From the NCBI GenBank assembly GCA_003513765.1, contig DONT01000001.1:207392-271391 (forward strand): a DNA stretch of 64,000 nt, in the 5' to 3' direction. The notes beneath the pieces are model-generated. The model was not told the origin of the DNA. It did no database searches and saw nothing but the letters and a program-made list of their open reading frames with translations. Every line of letters starts with the position of its first letter. Position 1 is the stretch's first letter. The position numbers and the translations under genes are program-made. The stretch is from Jeotgalicoccus sp. GTDB taxonomy: Bacteria > Bacillota > Bacilli > Staphylococcales > Salinicoccaceae. Shown piece after piece: positions 16,770-25,841 of this stretch.

Positions 16770-18014
16770 TTAGCCTTCTAATAATAAATCTTCAGGGTTC
16801 TCAATCAGTTCTTTAATTGTCTTAAGGAAACCAACTGATTCAGCTCCGTCGATAATTCTGTGGTCATAGCTTAGTGCAATGTACATCATAGGACGGATTT
16901 CAATATCGTCGCCTACTGCCACAGGACGTTTTTGAATTGTGTGCATTCCTAAGATTGCAGCCTGTGTACCGTTAATGATTGGTGTTGACATTAATGAACC
17001 GAATACACCGCCGTTAGTAATTGTGAATGAACCGCCTGCCATGTCGTCAAGAGATAATTTCTTATCTTTAGCTTTCTTAGCAAGTGATGCGATATCATTT
17101 TCAATTTCAGCGAATGTTTTACGGTCTGTATCGCGGACAACCGGTACCACTAAACCTTCGTCAGTAGAGACCGCAATCGATACGTCGAAGAACTCTTTAT
17201 AGATAAAGTCCGAGCCGTCGATTTCAGCATTTACTGCCGGGTATTTACGGAGTGCGGCTGTTGCAGCTTTAGTAAAGAATGACATAAAGCCAAGTCTCGT
17301 GCCGTCGTTGCGTTCCTGGAAGCTCTCTTTTTTACGTTTTCTGAGTTCCATAACGTTAGTCATGTCAATCTCGTTAAACGTAGTCAGCATTGCAGTGTTT
17401 TGCGATACGTCAAGAAGACGTTTCGCAATTGTCTGTCTGCGGCGTGACATTTTCTCACGTCTAACCGGTTTTTCAGGTGCAGCATTTTGAGCTGGCGCAG
17501 ACTTTTTAGGCTCTTCTTTTTTAGCTTCTGCTTTTGGAGCATTGCCGTGGTTTTCAACATCCTGGCTGCGTACTAAACCGCGCGGGTCAGTCGGATTGAT
17601 GTCTGAGATTTTAATCCCTTTTTCACGTGCAAGTTTTCTAGCTGAAGGCGTTGCAACAACAAGTGCGTCGCTGTCGTCTTCTTCAGCCGGAGCTGCAGGC
17701 GCTTCAGATTTCGTTTCTTCAGCTTTAGCGTCTTTCTTGTCTTCCTGTTTCGGTTCAGCTTTCTCAGCAGTTTCCCCGCCGCCTTCACCGATTACAGCGA
17801 TAACCTGTCCAACTTCAACAGTGTCGCCTTCTTCAGCTTTAAGTTCAGAAATTACGCCTGCTTCTTCGCTGACGATTTCAACGTTTACTTTATCAGTTTC
17901 AAGTTCGAGTACGTTCTCGCCTTTTTCAACTGAGTCTCCCACTTGTTTAAACCAAGTAGATATTGTTCCTTCTGTAATTGATTCTGCTAATTCAGGCACG
18001 ATGATTTCAGCCAT
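16770..18014 (-). CDS. odhB: Dihydrolipoyl succinyltransferase (E2 of 2-oxoglutarate dehydrogenase)
   Basis: 414 residues. Domain order: lipoyl domain (1-75) with lipoyl Lys42 in LETDKVNVE; an Ala/Pro/Glu/Lys-rich linker; the peripheral-subunit-binding domain (about 118-155, TPSARKLAREKGI); a second linker; and the catalytic domain ending in SYDHRIIDGAES. It transfers the succinyl group to CoA in the 2-oxoglutarate dehydrogenase complex of the TCA cycle. It follows odhA by 18 bases in one operon. E3 is not encoded here. Confidence 0.96.
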   Translation of the reverse strand: MAEIIVPELAESITEGTISTWFKQVGDSVEKGENVLELETDKVNVEIVSEEAGVISELKAEEGDTVEVGQVIAVIGEGGGETAEKAEPKQEDKKDAKAEETKSEAPAAPAEEDDSDALVVATPSARKLAREKGIKISDINPTDPRGLVRSQDVENHGNAPKAEAKKEEPKKSAPAQNAAPEKPVRREKMSRRRQTIAKRLLDVSQNTAMLTTFNEIDMTNVMELRKRKKESFQERNDGTRLGFMSFFTKAATAALRKYPAVNAEIDGSDFIYKEFFDVSIAVSTDEGLVVPVVRDTDRKTFAEIENDIASLAKKAKDKKLSLDDMAGGSFTITNGGVFGSLMSTPIINGTQAAILGMHTIQKRPVAVGDDIEIRPMMYIALSYDHRIIDGAESVGFLKTIKELIENPEDLLLEG

Positions 18015-18032
18015 TTTATAATTTACCCCCTA

Positions 18033-20831
18033 TTATTTTAAAGCTTTTTCTATAATATTTTGCTGTACTAACTTGTAAGAACCGCCATTGCCTTCAGAAG
18101 TCGAAGCGCTTGGTTTTCTGCCAATATAGTTAAGTTTTGCTTTAGACGGTACGATATCGAGCAGATACGGTAATGCAAAATGATATGAACCCTGGTTCTG
18201 CGGTTCTTCCTGTACGAAGCGAACTTCTTTCAGGCCTGAAATATCATCTAATACTGATTTAATTGCTTCAGCCGGGAACGGATACAGCTGTTCCAATCTG
18301 ATAATCATTACTTCGTCGTTTGGAGTTTCTGCTTTAGCCTGTGCTTCAAGCAGATCTACTGCCACTTTACCGCTCGCGATAACTACAGATTTAACTTTCG
18401 TTTTCTTGTACTCAGGTACGATTATCTCGTGGAACTGGCCCTGTACAAACTCGCTTACCGGCTGGCTCGCTGTTGTGTTGCGCAGCAGGCTTTTCGGTGA
18501 CATCACGACTAACGGACGCATTTTTTCAGTGTTTAAGTACTTCGCCTGGCGTCTTAACAGGTGGAAGTAGTTGGCACTGCTCGATAAGTTAACGACAGTC
18601 ATGTTATTTTCAGCACACAACTGTAAATATCTTTCTAGACGTGCAGATGAATGCTCAGGTCCCTGACCTTCCTGTGCGTGCGGCAGAAGAAGTGTTAATG
18701 CAGTTCTCTCACCCCACTTGGAATGTGCAGATGAAACGAAGACATCAAAAATCGGCTGAGCCATGTTTGAAAAGTCTCCGTACTGGGCTTCCCAAATCGT
18801 TAATGCGCTGTTATTCTCAACGTTGTAGCCGTACTCGTAAGCAACGACTGCCATTTCAGTTAACGGCGAGTTGTAAAGTTCAAATGAAGCTTCAGCGTCG
18901 TTGATGTTGTGCAGCGGCGTGTGTTTCTTGCCTGTTTCAGGATCGTGCAGTACTGCATGGCGGTGTGCGAACGTACCGCGCTCTGCATCTTCACCTGTGA
19001 ATCGGATTGGCGTGCCGTCCTGGTTAATTGTCGCGAATGCAAGAGCTTCCGCATGAGCCCAGTCGACAAGTGCTGTCTCGTCTTCAAATGGTTTTTTACG
19101 TCTTGATAAAACGTTGTTTAACTTTTTAAGCGGTGAGAATTCTTCAGGATATTCTAAAAGCTCCTCGTTAATTTTAGCAAGTCGGTCGAAAGTAATATCT
19201 TCCTCAACTTCATTCGTCTGGCCTTCCATAATGACTTCAGGTGTCTGAATATCTTCAGTAACGATAGTGTCAGCTTTATCAATCTTGTCATGCTCAGCTC
19301 TTAATTCATCTTGAATCGCCTGCATGATGCTGTTTTTATCTTCCTCTGTAATGACACCGTCAGCTACGAGCTGATCTCCGTAAAGATTGTCGATTGACGG
19401 GTATTCGTTTACTTCATTGTAAAGATTAGGGTTAGTCGTCATCGGTTCATCCATTTCGTTGTGGCCGTAACGGCGGTAACCGATTAAATCGATAACTAAA
19501 TCTTTTTTGAATTTCTGGCGGTACTTAATCGCAATGTCAATCACTCTGAGAGCATATTCCGGACGGTCCGCATTGACGTGGAATACAGGCATATCGAAAC
19601 CTTTAGCGATGTCAGATGCGTACAGTGTTGAACGTGCATCCCACTCTTCAGTCGTAAAACCGATGCGGTTGTTAGTAATAATATGCATTGCACCGCCGAC
19701 TGAGTAGCCTTCAAGGTTAGATAAGTTCATCGACTCAGGGTTAACGCCCTGACCTGGGAACGCAGCGTCACCATGAATAATTACACCGAGTGAATTATCA
19801 ACGTCGTGAGTTGCTTTTCCAGCCTGGTCAGTTTTCTCCTGCTGAGCACGTGTGCGGCCCTGTACCACAGGTCCGACAATTTCAAGGTGTGACGGGTTGT
19901 TAGCAAGCGTCACTGTCTGTTCGATACCTTTGTCAGTTCTAGTCTTCACACCGCCGAGATGGTACTTAACGTCGCCCATCCAGCCGTTAGTCAGTTCTAA
20001 TGAACCGTCTTCAGGAAGGAATTTCATCGGGTCAGTCGACATAAATTCACTCAGCATCATTGCGTACGGTTTTTGCAGCGTATGCGTCAGCACGTTTAAG
20101 CGTCCGCGGTGAGCCATACCGATTTGCAGGTGCGGAATGTTTTCTTCAGCCATACGCCCGAGGAGGTGGTCGAGCATCGGTACGAGCGAGTCAACCCCTT
20201 CAATTGAGAAGCGTTTTGCGCCGACAAAGTTTTTGTGAAGATATTTTTCAAAACCTTCAGTTTTAACTAATTCCTTGAAAAGATAAAGTTTCTTATCGTT
20301 GGAAAGTTCGACTTCGCCGAGACCCTCGATTGTATTCTGCAGCCAGTTTCTTTCTTCAGTGTTATTAATATGAGTGTATTCATACGATAACGGTGAAGTG
20401 TAGATTTGTTCAAGGTAACGTGCTGCTTCAAGCGCATTGCTGAATTTATCAGCAAGTGCTTCAGAGACGATACTTGCAGGCAGGTTTTCAAGATCCTGAT
20501 CCGAAAAACCATAAGCGTTGAAATCAAAGTCAGGTGCATTGTCAATTTCCGGAGAGTAAACCGGATAGACATCCGCTTTTAAATGACCGTATTGTCTAAT
20601 GTCATTTAACCACTGCAAAATACCTTTGATCTTATCCTGGCCTGTTGAACTGAGTGCCTGGTTCGATTGACGAGTATTACTTCCTTCACTTGAAGAAATG
20701 CTTTCAAATAGTAATTGCATTTCTTCAGATACTGATTCCGGGTCTTCTTTGTACATGTCAAAATACTCAAGAATCATACCTAGATTTGTTCCAAATCTTA
20801 CAGGAGCATTCTCAACTTCATTTTGTTGCAT
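18033..20831 (-). CDS. odhA: 2-oxoglutarate dehydrogenase E1 component
   Basis: 932 residues, the usual length for Gram-positive E1o. It is a thiamine diphosphate enzyme that decarboxylates 2-oxoglutarate and passes the succinyl unit to OdhB. The ThDP/Mg motif is seen around GDAAFPGQGV and the following 30-40 residues, and the family substrate motif AHRGRLNVL is near residue 240. AGAGGTGG precedes the ATG. It is the first gene of odhAB, transcribed away from arlRS, which lies upstream on the same strand. Confidence 0.97.
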   Translation of the reverse strand: MQQNEVENAPVRFGTNLGMILEYFDMYKEDPESVSEEMQLLFESISSSEGSNTRQSNQALSSTGQDKIKGILQWLNDIRQYGHLKADVYPVYSPEIDNAPDFDFNAYGFSDQDLENLPASIVSEALADKFSNALEAARYLEQIYTSPLSYEYTHINNTEERNWLQNTIEGLGEVELSNDKKLYLFKELVKTEGFEKYLHKNFVGAKRFSIEGVDSLVPMLDHLLGRMAEENIPHLQIGMAHRGRLNVLTHTLQKPYAMMLSEFMSTDPMKFLPEDGSLELTNGWMGDVKYHLGGVKTRTDKGIEQTVTLANNPSHLEIVGPVVQGRTRAQQEKTDQAGKATHDVDNSLGVIIHGDAAFPGQGVNPESMNLSNLEGYSVGGAMHIITNNRIGFTTEEWDARSTLYASDIAKGFDMPVFHVNADRPEYALRVIDIAIKYRQKFKKDLVIDLIGYRRYGHNEMDEPMTTNPNLYNEVNEYPSIDNLYGDQLVADGVITEEDKNSIMQAIQDELRAEHDKIDKADTIVTEDIQTPEVIMEGQTNEVEEDITFDRLAKINEELLEYPEEFSPLKKLNNVLSRRKKPFEDETALVDWAHAEALAFATINQDGTPIRFTGEDAERGTFAHRHAVLHDPETGKKHTPLHNINDAEASFELYNSPLTEMAVVAYEYGYNVENNSALTIWEAQYGDFSNMAQPIFDVFVSSAHSKWGERTALTLLLPHAQEGQGPEHSSARLERYLQLCAENNMTVVNLSSSANYFHLLRRQAKYLNTEKMRPLVVMSPKSLLRNTTASQPVSEFVQGQFHEIIVPEYKKTKVKSVVIASGKVAVDLLEAQAKAETPNDEVMIIRLEQLYPFPAEAIKSVLDDISGLKEVRFVQEEPQNQGSYHFALPYLLDIVPSKAKLNYIGRKPSASTSEGNGGSYKLVQQNIIEKALK

Positions 20832-20940
20832 TGTACTGCCACCTCTTTATATTTTTTAAATACTCTTTACGTATAAAATTTTACCATTTTACCAGTGTTC
20901 TTGAAAGTGCAATTGTAGATTGTAACTAATGTTTTCGAAG

Positions 20941-22314
20941 TTAATTTTTCGGTTTTGGGAATTTTATGTGAACAGTTGTTGAATTTCCCTCAATACTTGT
21001 AATCCAGACCTTCCCGCGGTATAATTCCACGATTTTTTTGGCTATCGATAAACCAAGCCCGTTACCCCCCTGATCGCGGCTTCTGGATTTATCAACACGG
21101 TAAAATCTGTTGAATACCTGCTCGATTTCAGCTTGTGGAATACCAATGCCTGAGTCCGTAATTGAAATTTCAATACTGCCGTCACTGTTAAGTTCTGATG
21201 CTACCGTAATATGCTTGTGCTCTGTATCAAATTTAATCGCATTATCAAGGAAAATAATCAGCATCTGTTCAAAATGATAATTGTTAATCGGATACATAAT
21301 TTTGCCTTTATGAAGTTTTGCCTCAAACGTATAATCCGGATGTACTTTATCGAGACTTTCAATGCGGCTCATTATTTCATCGTTTAAATTGATGTTTTCT
21401 GTCTGCAGATAATCTGCACCTTCATTTTTCGTCAGCAAGAGCAGCTCTTCAACGAGCTTGTTAATACGTTTCAGCTCTTCAATCGAAATACCAAGTGATT
21501 CATCGAGCACTTCCGGACTGTTTCTGCCCCAGCGGTTAATCAGCTGCAGGTGTCCCTGAATAATCTGCAGCGGTGTTCTCAGTTCGTGCGACGCATCTTC
21601 AACGAACTGTTTCTGCTGATTGTACGACTCTTCAAGCGCCTCCATCATATTATTAAATGACTCAATCATATAGTCCGTTTCAATAACATTCGTCTTCAAA
21701 TCGAGACGTTCGGCGAATCCCTGGTTCTCAATTTTCTTCAGCTGGCCGGTGAATCTGCCGATTGGCTTGACCATTTGTATCGAGAAGAAGTAACTGATGA
21801 TCGATGTAAATGTAATCGATAAAAACCCGATGATGGTTGCGATAAACAGCATCATGCGAATAATCGTATTATATTCATTCAGCGGATGGACGACAGACAC
21901 GTAACCGTGCCAGTAATCCGACTGCAGCATGCGCGTGCCGACGAGGAAATCATCCCCGTCGAGGGTGACTGATTCAATGACAGGGTTTACGTTTGCCTCA
22001 AAATCAGTGTCAATATTTAATTGGGTGCGAATGGGCCAGCGGTAAACCTCTTCCCCGCCGAGCGTATACAGCCCCATCTGCTGATTATCGTACAGGCTTG
22101 TGTAAATATCCCGCTCGGTAATCGAGTTGAACGGCTGGTTTTCATACAGTGAACTGACATCCGATAAACTTCTCGATACCGATCGGTACTCCTGGTCTTT
22201 TAAATAGACACTTGTCGCGTAAATTAACAGCGAACTGAAGATGAGATACGTGATCGTTATAATCAGAATGGATAATTTCAGCCACTGCATGCGGAGCGAT
22301 GTTACACGATTCAT
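20941..22314 (-). CDS. arlS: Sensor histidine kinase ArlS
   Basis: 457 residues. Two membrane segments (about 12-33 and 150-175) enclose an extracellular sensor region; then a HAMP domain, a dimerisation helix with the phospho-accepting His in DASHELRTP, and an ATPase domain with DNAIKF, DSGIGIP and GGNGLGLS. It overlaps arlR by four bases, a standard two-component pair. In S. aureus ArlRS controls adhesion, autolysis and manganese/sugar stress responses; the regulon here is unknown. Confidence 0.93.
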   Translation of the reverse strand: MNRVTSLRMQWLKLSILIITITYLIFSSLLIYATSVYLKDQEYRSVSRSLSDVSSLYENQPFNSITERDIYTSLYDNQQMGLYTLGGEEVYRWPIRTQLNIDTDFEANVNPVIESVTLDGDDFLVGTRMLQSDYWHGYVSVVHPLNEYNTIIRMMLFIATIIGFLSITFTSIISYFFSIQMVKPIGRFTGQLKKIENQGFAERLDLKTNVIETDYMIESFNNMMEALEESYNQQKQFVEDASHELRTPLQIIQGHLQLINRWGRNSPEVLDESLGISIEELKRINKLVEELLLLTKNEGADYLQTENINLNDEIMSRIESLDKVHPDYTFEAKLHKGKIMYPINNYHFEQMLIIFLDNAIKFDTEHKHITVASELNSDGSIEISITDSGIGIPQAEIEQVFNRFYRVDKSRSRDQGGNGLGLSIAKKIVELYRGKVWITSIEGNSTTVHIKFPKPKN

Positions 22315-22985
22315 TGTCTGATCACGTACCCGACGCCGCGGACAGTTTCAATCAGTTTATCCTTCTCGAACGGTTTTAATTTATTCCGCAGATATCTGAT
22401 GTACACATCTACAACATTAGTTTCAACTTCGCTGTCGTAGCCCCAAATAATATCGAGAATCTGTTCGCGTTTCATCACGATGCCCATATTTTTAACGAGC
22501 AGATGTAAGAGCTCATGCTCAGTTTTCGTCAGTTCAATCGGCGTACCGTCAATCGCGACAGTATAGGCTGACGTATCAATCGAAATCCCGTGCAGCTCGA
22601 GCGTATCGTGATTCGTCACCGTCGTCTTATTGCGGCGCATAATTACGCGAAGGCGCGCGAGCAGTTCCTCAATCTCAAACGGCTTTACAATGTAATCATC
22701 CGCACCGTAATCGAGACCGACGACTTTATCGTACGTGTCCCCTTTTGCCGTAATAATTATAATCGGCGTGTCCTTGGTTTTTCTGAGACGCCTGCACACT
22801 TCAAGGCCATTTAACTTAGGCAGCATTAAATCCAGCAGAATTACATCGTAATCATTCTCCGACGCCAGATCGTAACCCGCCTGGCCATCTGCTGCAAGCG
22901 TCACATTGTAACCCTCGTGACCTAATTCCAATTCTATGAAACGCGCTAAATTCGTTTCGTCTTCAACAACTAATACTTCCGGCAT
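22311..22985 (-). CDS. arlR: Response regulator ArlR (OmpR family)
   Basis: 224 residues from the ATG at 22985, favoured over a GTG nine bases upstream because AGGTGAGG stands just before it. The receiver domain (1-118) has acidic pocket Glu8/Asp9, phospho-accepting Asp52 in LLDLMLP and Lys in IVKPF. The C-terminal winged-helix OmpR domain (about 130-224) binds DNA (ELTKTEHELLHLL, YIRYLRNKL). It is the first gene of arlRS. Repeat array D lies upstream. Confidence 0.94.
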   Translation of the reverse strand: MPEVLVVEDETNLARFIELELGHEGYNVTLAADGQAGYDLASENDYDVILLDLMLPKLNGLEVCRRLRKTKDTPIIIITAKGDTYDKVVGLDYGADDYIVKPFEIEELLARLRVIMRRNKTTVTNHDTLELHGISIDTSAYTVAIDGTPIELTKTEHELLHLLVKNMGIVMKREQILDIIWGYDSEVETNVVDVYIRYLRNKLKPFEKDKLIETVRGVGYVIRQ

Positions 22986-23063
22986 AAGCCTCACCTACTT
23001 TGTCTACATATTATCATGAAAATGATGGTGATTAAAAATGAAAGGCGCGGTTTGGCCGGGTTT

Positions 23064-23213
23064 TGAGCAAGATTGTAATATTTGACTCGACCTTGCTCAT
23101 TTTGTGTGAGTTTATGAAGAAAAGTGTATTTATCGGACAGTATCAATTTCACATTGTCCGACAAATCATTTTATCGGACAGTGTCGAACCTACATTGTCA
23201 GTCAAACGATAAA
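23064..23213. repeat. Inverted repeats and 41-bp duplication D upstream of arlR
   Basis: TATCGGACAGT starts at 23131 and again at 23172, a 41-bp spacing. The first unit has the perfect inverted repeat TCGGACA (23133-23139)/TGTCCGA (23155-23161), and the second keeps it imperfectly. A separate inverted repeat GAGCAAG/CTTGCTC lies at 23064-23098. The region 22986-23280 carries no gene. Either the arlR promoter or a third-party regulator could use these dyads. Confidence 0.7.
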
Positions 23214-23280
23214 ACCCCGAATTCCTCAGACAATTTCAAGAACCCGTCATCATCAACCAAGCGGAAACACAAGCAAATAC

Positions 23281-23316
23281 AAAAAAGCCGGGAACCCTCT
23301 CTCAAGGGTCCCCGGC
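23281..23316 (-). terminator. Terminator of the GNAT gene
   Basis: Minus-strand stem GCCGGGGACCCTTGAG/CTCTCAAGG-type, closing as GGCCGGGG/CCCGGC with loop GAGAGAG, followed by TTTTTT. It lies about 25 bases past the gene. Confidence 0.88.
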
Positions 23317-23339
23317 CGAACTAAATATTCTCTATATTA

Positions 23340-23960
23340 TTAACTTACGATTGTATTTGGTGTTTCCATCATATAGCTTTGCTGTTTAATAAGTAAATTC
23401 GTTTTTACATCGGGCCATTCGTCATCGATGATTGAATATATTATTAAATTGCGCGGCACGCCGTAAAGGGTGCGTTCTTTTCTGATGATACCTTCTTTTG
23501 TGAAACCGATGCGCTCGATTGCTTTGTTGCTGCGTTCATTGCGTTCGTCGGCGCGCACTTGTACGCGCATGAGCTTTAACACTTCGAAGCAGTATTCGAG
23601 CAGCAGGAATTTGCTGTCCGAGTTAATGAATGTGCGCTGAGCTTTTGTACCGAACCATGATGCGCCAATTTCACAGCTTTGTCGCTCGTAGTCGATATGC
23701 TGAATGCGTGTAGCACCGACGACTTCGCCTGTTGATTTTAATACGACAACAAATGGTATTGTTTTCAGCTGATTGCGGAGCTCAATGGCACTTTGAATCC
23801 ATTCGCTCATCGCTTCTTCGCTGGTGGCCTGAAAAAGCATGTAAGTCCAAATACTGTCATGATTGATCGACTGAAGTTCTGCGGCGTGGCTTAACTGCAT
23901 GGGCACGAGTCGAATTCTGTCGTTTTCAAGCGTAATGTTTTCATATAAATTTATTGCCAT
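23340..23960 (-). CDS. GNAT family N-acetyltransferase (RimJ/RimL-like)
   Basis: 206 residues from the ATG at 23960, chosen for AGGTGAT just upstream; longer in-frame starts lack a ribosome site. The fold is GNAT of the RimJ/RimL type: ENDRIRLVPM start, central beta strands (EIGASWFGTKAQRTFINS), and an acetyl-CoA binding region with VRADERNERSNKAIERIGF. Such proteins acetylate protein N-termini, small molecules or antibiotics; the substrate cannot be told from sequence. It is a single gene with its own terminator. Confidence 0.85.
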   Translation of the reverse strand: MAINLYENITLENDRIRLVPMQLSHAAELQSINHDSIWTYMLFQATSEEAMSEWIQSAIELRNQLKTIPFVVVLKSTGEVVGATRIQHIDYERQSCEIGASWFGTKAQRTFINSDSKFLLLEYCFEVLKLMRVQVRADERNERSNKAIERIGFTKEGIIRKERTLYGVPRNLIIYSIIDDEWPDVKTNLLIKQQSYMMETPNTIVS

Positions 23961-24043
23961 ATTATCACCTGCCGTCTTAATATTACCCAAAGTAATTTCA
24001 TTATAATTCCTCGGAAAATATTAAGCAATAATAATATTTTAAA

Positions 24044-24667
24044 TTAAATTAAGGCAGTTTTTTTAAACTTTTTATGGAGTACGGCACTCGTTCCGACCAC
24101 TACTGCAAGGCCGATAACGACGCCTGCCAGTACGTCTGTCGGATAGTGTACGCCGAGGTATACTCTGGATGATGAAATCATCAGGATAAACGTCGCGCAT
24201 ACCGTCATCAACAGTGCTTTATTATTTAAATCGGTGTGCTTAATTATCGCCCCGAGCGAGCCGAAAAATATTGTCGAGCCCATTGCATGTCCGCTCGGGA
24301 AACTGAAGCCTGAAATTTCAATCAGACGGAGCATTGATGGACGCTCGCGGTCGAAAGAGTTTTTCAGAACTGGAATTAAAATGCTCGATGCAATCATAGA
24401 AATTAAAATGAAGAGCGTATGAATCTTTAATTTATAGAGCATTAAAATTGAAATCAGAATGAGCGACATCACGATCATCGACAGCACTTCACCAAGCTGG
24501 GTAAAGCCGAGCATGAGCGCTGTTGTAATAAAACTTTCGGATGCGTAAATAAATTCATAGACTTCACGGTCAATCCAGCGGCCGAGTCTCGATTCATGAA
24601 AAATCGCAATCACGCCAAATATTAAAGTGAAGACCAGGAATAAAGACATTTTCTTACTCCGGCTCAC
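24044..24667 (-). CDS. PAP2 family membrane phosphatase
   Basis: 207 residues with about six membrane helices and the full phosphatase signature: KNSFDRERPS, PSGHAMGS and SRVYLGVHYPTD. Members dephosphorylate lipid phosphates such as undecaprenyl pyrophosphate or phosphatidic acid. The start is probably a GTG at 24667 that overlaps the murG stop, since GGGGAGG lies 6 bases upstream. Coupling to murG suggests, but does not prove, a role in the lipid-carrier cycle of peptidoglycan synthesis. Confidence 0.88.
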   Translation of the reverse strand: MSRSKKMSLFLVFTLIFGVIAIFHESRLGRWIDREVYEFIYASESFITTALMLGFTQLGEVLSMIVMSLILISILMLYKLKIHTLFILISMIASSILIPVLKNSFDRERPSMLRLIEISGFSFPSGHAMGSTIFFGSLGAIIKHTDLNNKALLMTVCATFILMISSSRVYLGVHYPTDVLAGVVIGLAVVVGTSAVLHKKFKKTALI

Positions 24668-25740
24668 TCCGACGCCTCCCCAATCAGTTTATCGGCAAGT
24701 TCTTCCGGCTTAATCCCGTCCTTAAACTGTGTCATTTTATAGGTGATATCGCTGTAGTTGTCATTGATATAGTTCAATTTCTCATTTAAGTTTTCAAGGT
24801 TCAAATCTTCTTCTTTAAGAACTTCTGCATAACCCTGCTTTTTAAAGTATTTGGCATTTTGAAGCTGATCGCCGCGGCTCTGATCAAGGCCGAGCGGAAT
24901 TAAAATCATCGGTATCTTCGCAAGGAGCAGTTCAAATATTGCATTCGAGCCGCTGCGTGAAAGCACGATGTCGCTGATTGCCAATAAGTCGGCAAGTTCA
25001 TCGCCGACGAATTCAAACTGTTTATAATTCACGTTGCGGATTTTTTTATTGATATTGCCTTTACCTGTTAAGTGAATGACCTGATACTTGTCTGTCAGTG
25101 TATCGATATTGTTATGGACGAATTCATTGATTATCTTGGCGCCGAGAGAACCGCCCATGACGATAAGGACCGGCTTGCCGGAATTGAATCCTGTTAATCG
25201 ATAGCCGGTTTCATTTGTACCTGTTAAAAGTTCAGGGCGGATAACCGGTCCGAGATATTCAGCTTTCGCATCGGTAAATTGTTCTGCAGTTGTCTCGAAG
25301 GTGCAGAATACTTTCGTTGCAAATTTGCTCGCGATGCGATTAGCGAGTCCAGGTGTTAGGTCAGATTCATGAATATAAACCGGTACATCTTTTGCAGCAG
25401 CTGCCAGCACAACCGGCACCGACACAAAGCCGCCTTTAGAAAAGACGAACAGCGGCGCTTCACGTTTTAAAATTTTCTTCGCATCGGTCACACCTTTAAC
25501 CACTTTAAAAATATCTTTTAAATTTTCAAATGATAAATAGCGGCGCAGCTTGCCGCTCGAAATTTCATGGTAAGGAATATTTAACTCCGAGATGATATCT
25601 TTCTCGATACCTTTTTTTGAACCGATATAATGCGGTTCAATATTCTGCTTCTGAAATTCAGGAATTAGAAGTTTGTTGAGCATAACATGGCCGACTGTTC
25701 CGCCGCCTGTCAGCATTACTTTTTTATTTTCTTGAACCAT
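24664..25740 (-). CDS. murG: UDP-GlcNAc:lipid I GlcNAc transferase MurG
   Basis: 358 residues, the family length. It adds GlcNAc to lipid I to make lipid II on the inner face of the membrane. The N-terminal glycine loop GGGTVGHV (residues 12-19), the mid-protein GGSLGAKIIN and the sugar-nucleotide motif SRSGSNAIFELLLAKIP are present. GGAGGG precedes the ATG by 7 bases. It is placed with a PAP2 phosphatase rather than in a dcw cluster, as in S. aureus. Confidence 0.95.
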   Translation of the reverse strand: MVQENKKVMLTGGGTVGHVMLNKLLIPEFQKQNIEPHYIGSKKGIEKDIISELNIPYHEISSGKLRRYLSFENLKDIFKVVKGVTDAKKILKREAPLFVFSKGGFVSVPVVLAAAAKDVPVYIHESDLTPGLANRIASKFATKVFCTFETTAEQFTDAKAEYLGPVIRPELLTGTNETGYRLTGFNSGKPVLIVMGGSLGAKIINEFVHNNIDTLTDKYQVIHLTGKGNINKKIRNVNYKQFEFVGDELADLLAISDIVLSRSGSNAIFELLLAKIPMILIPLGLDQSRGDQLQNAKYFKKQGYAEVLKEEDLNLENLNEKLNYINDNYSDITYKMTQFKDGIKPEELADKLIGEASE

Positions 25741-25797
25741 ATGCGCCCTCCATAATACTTAGTGACTTTACTTTAAACTATTTACAAATTGTCTACA

Positions 25798-25834
25798 ACA
25801 AAAAATTCCGTACAAGTGCAATCTGTACGGAATT
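25798..25834 (-). terminator. Terminator of ctpA
   Basis: Stem AAATTCCGTACA/TGTACGGAATTT with an 11-base loop; the minus strand continues with T residues. It lies 8 bases past the ctpA stop. Confidence 0.85.
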
Positions 25835-25841
25835 TGATGTC

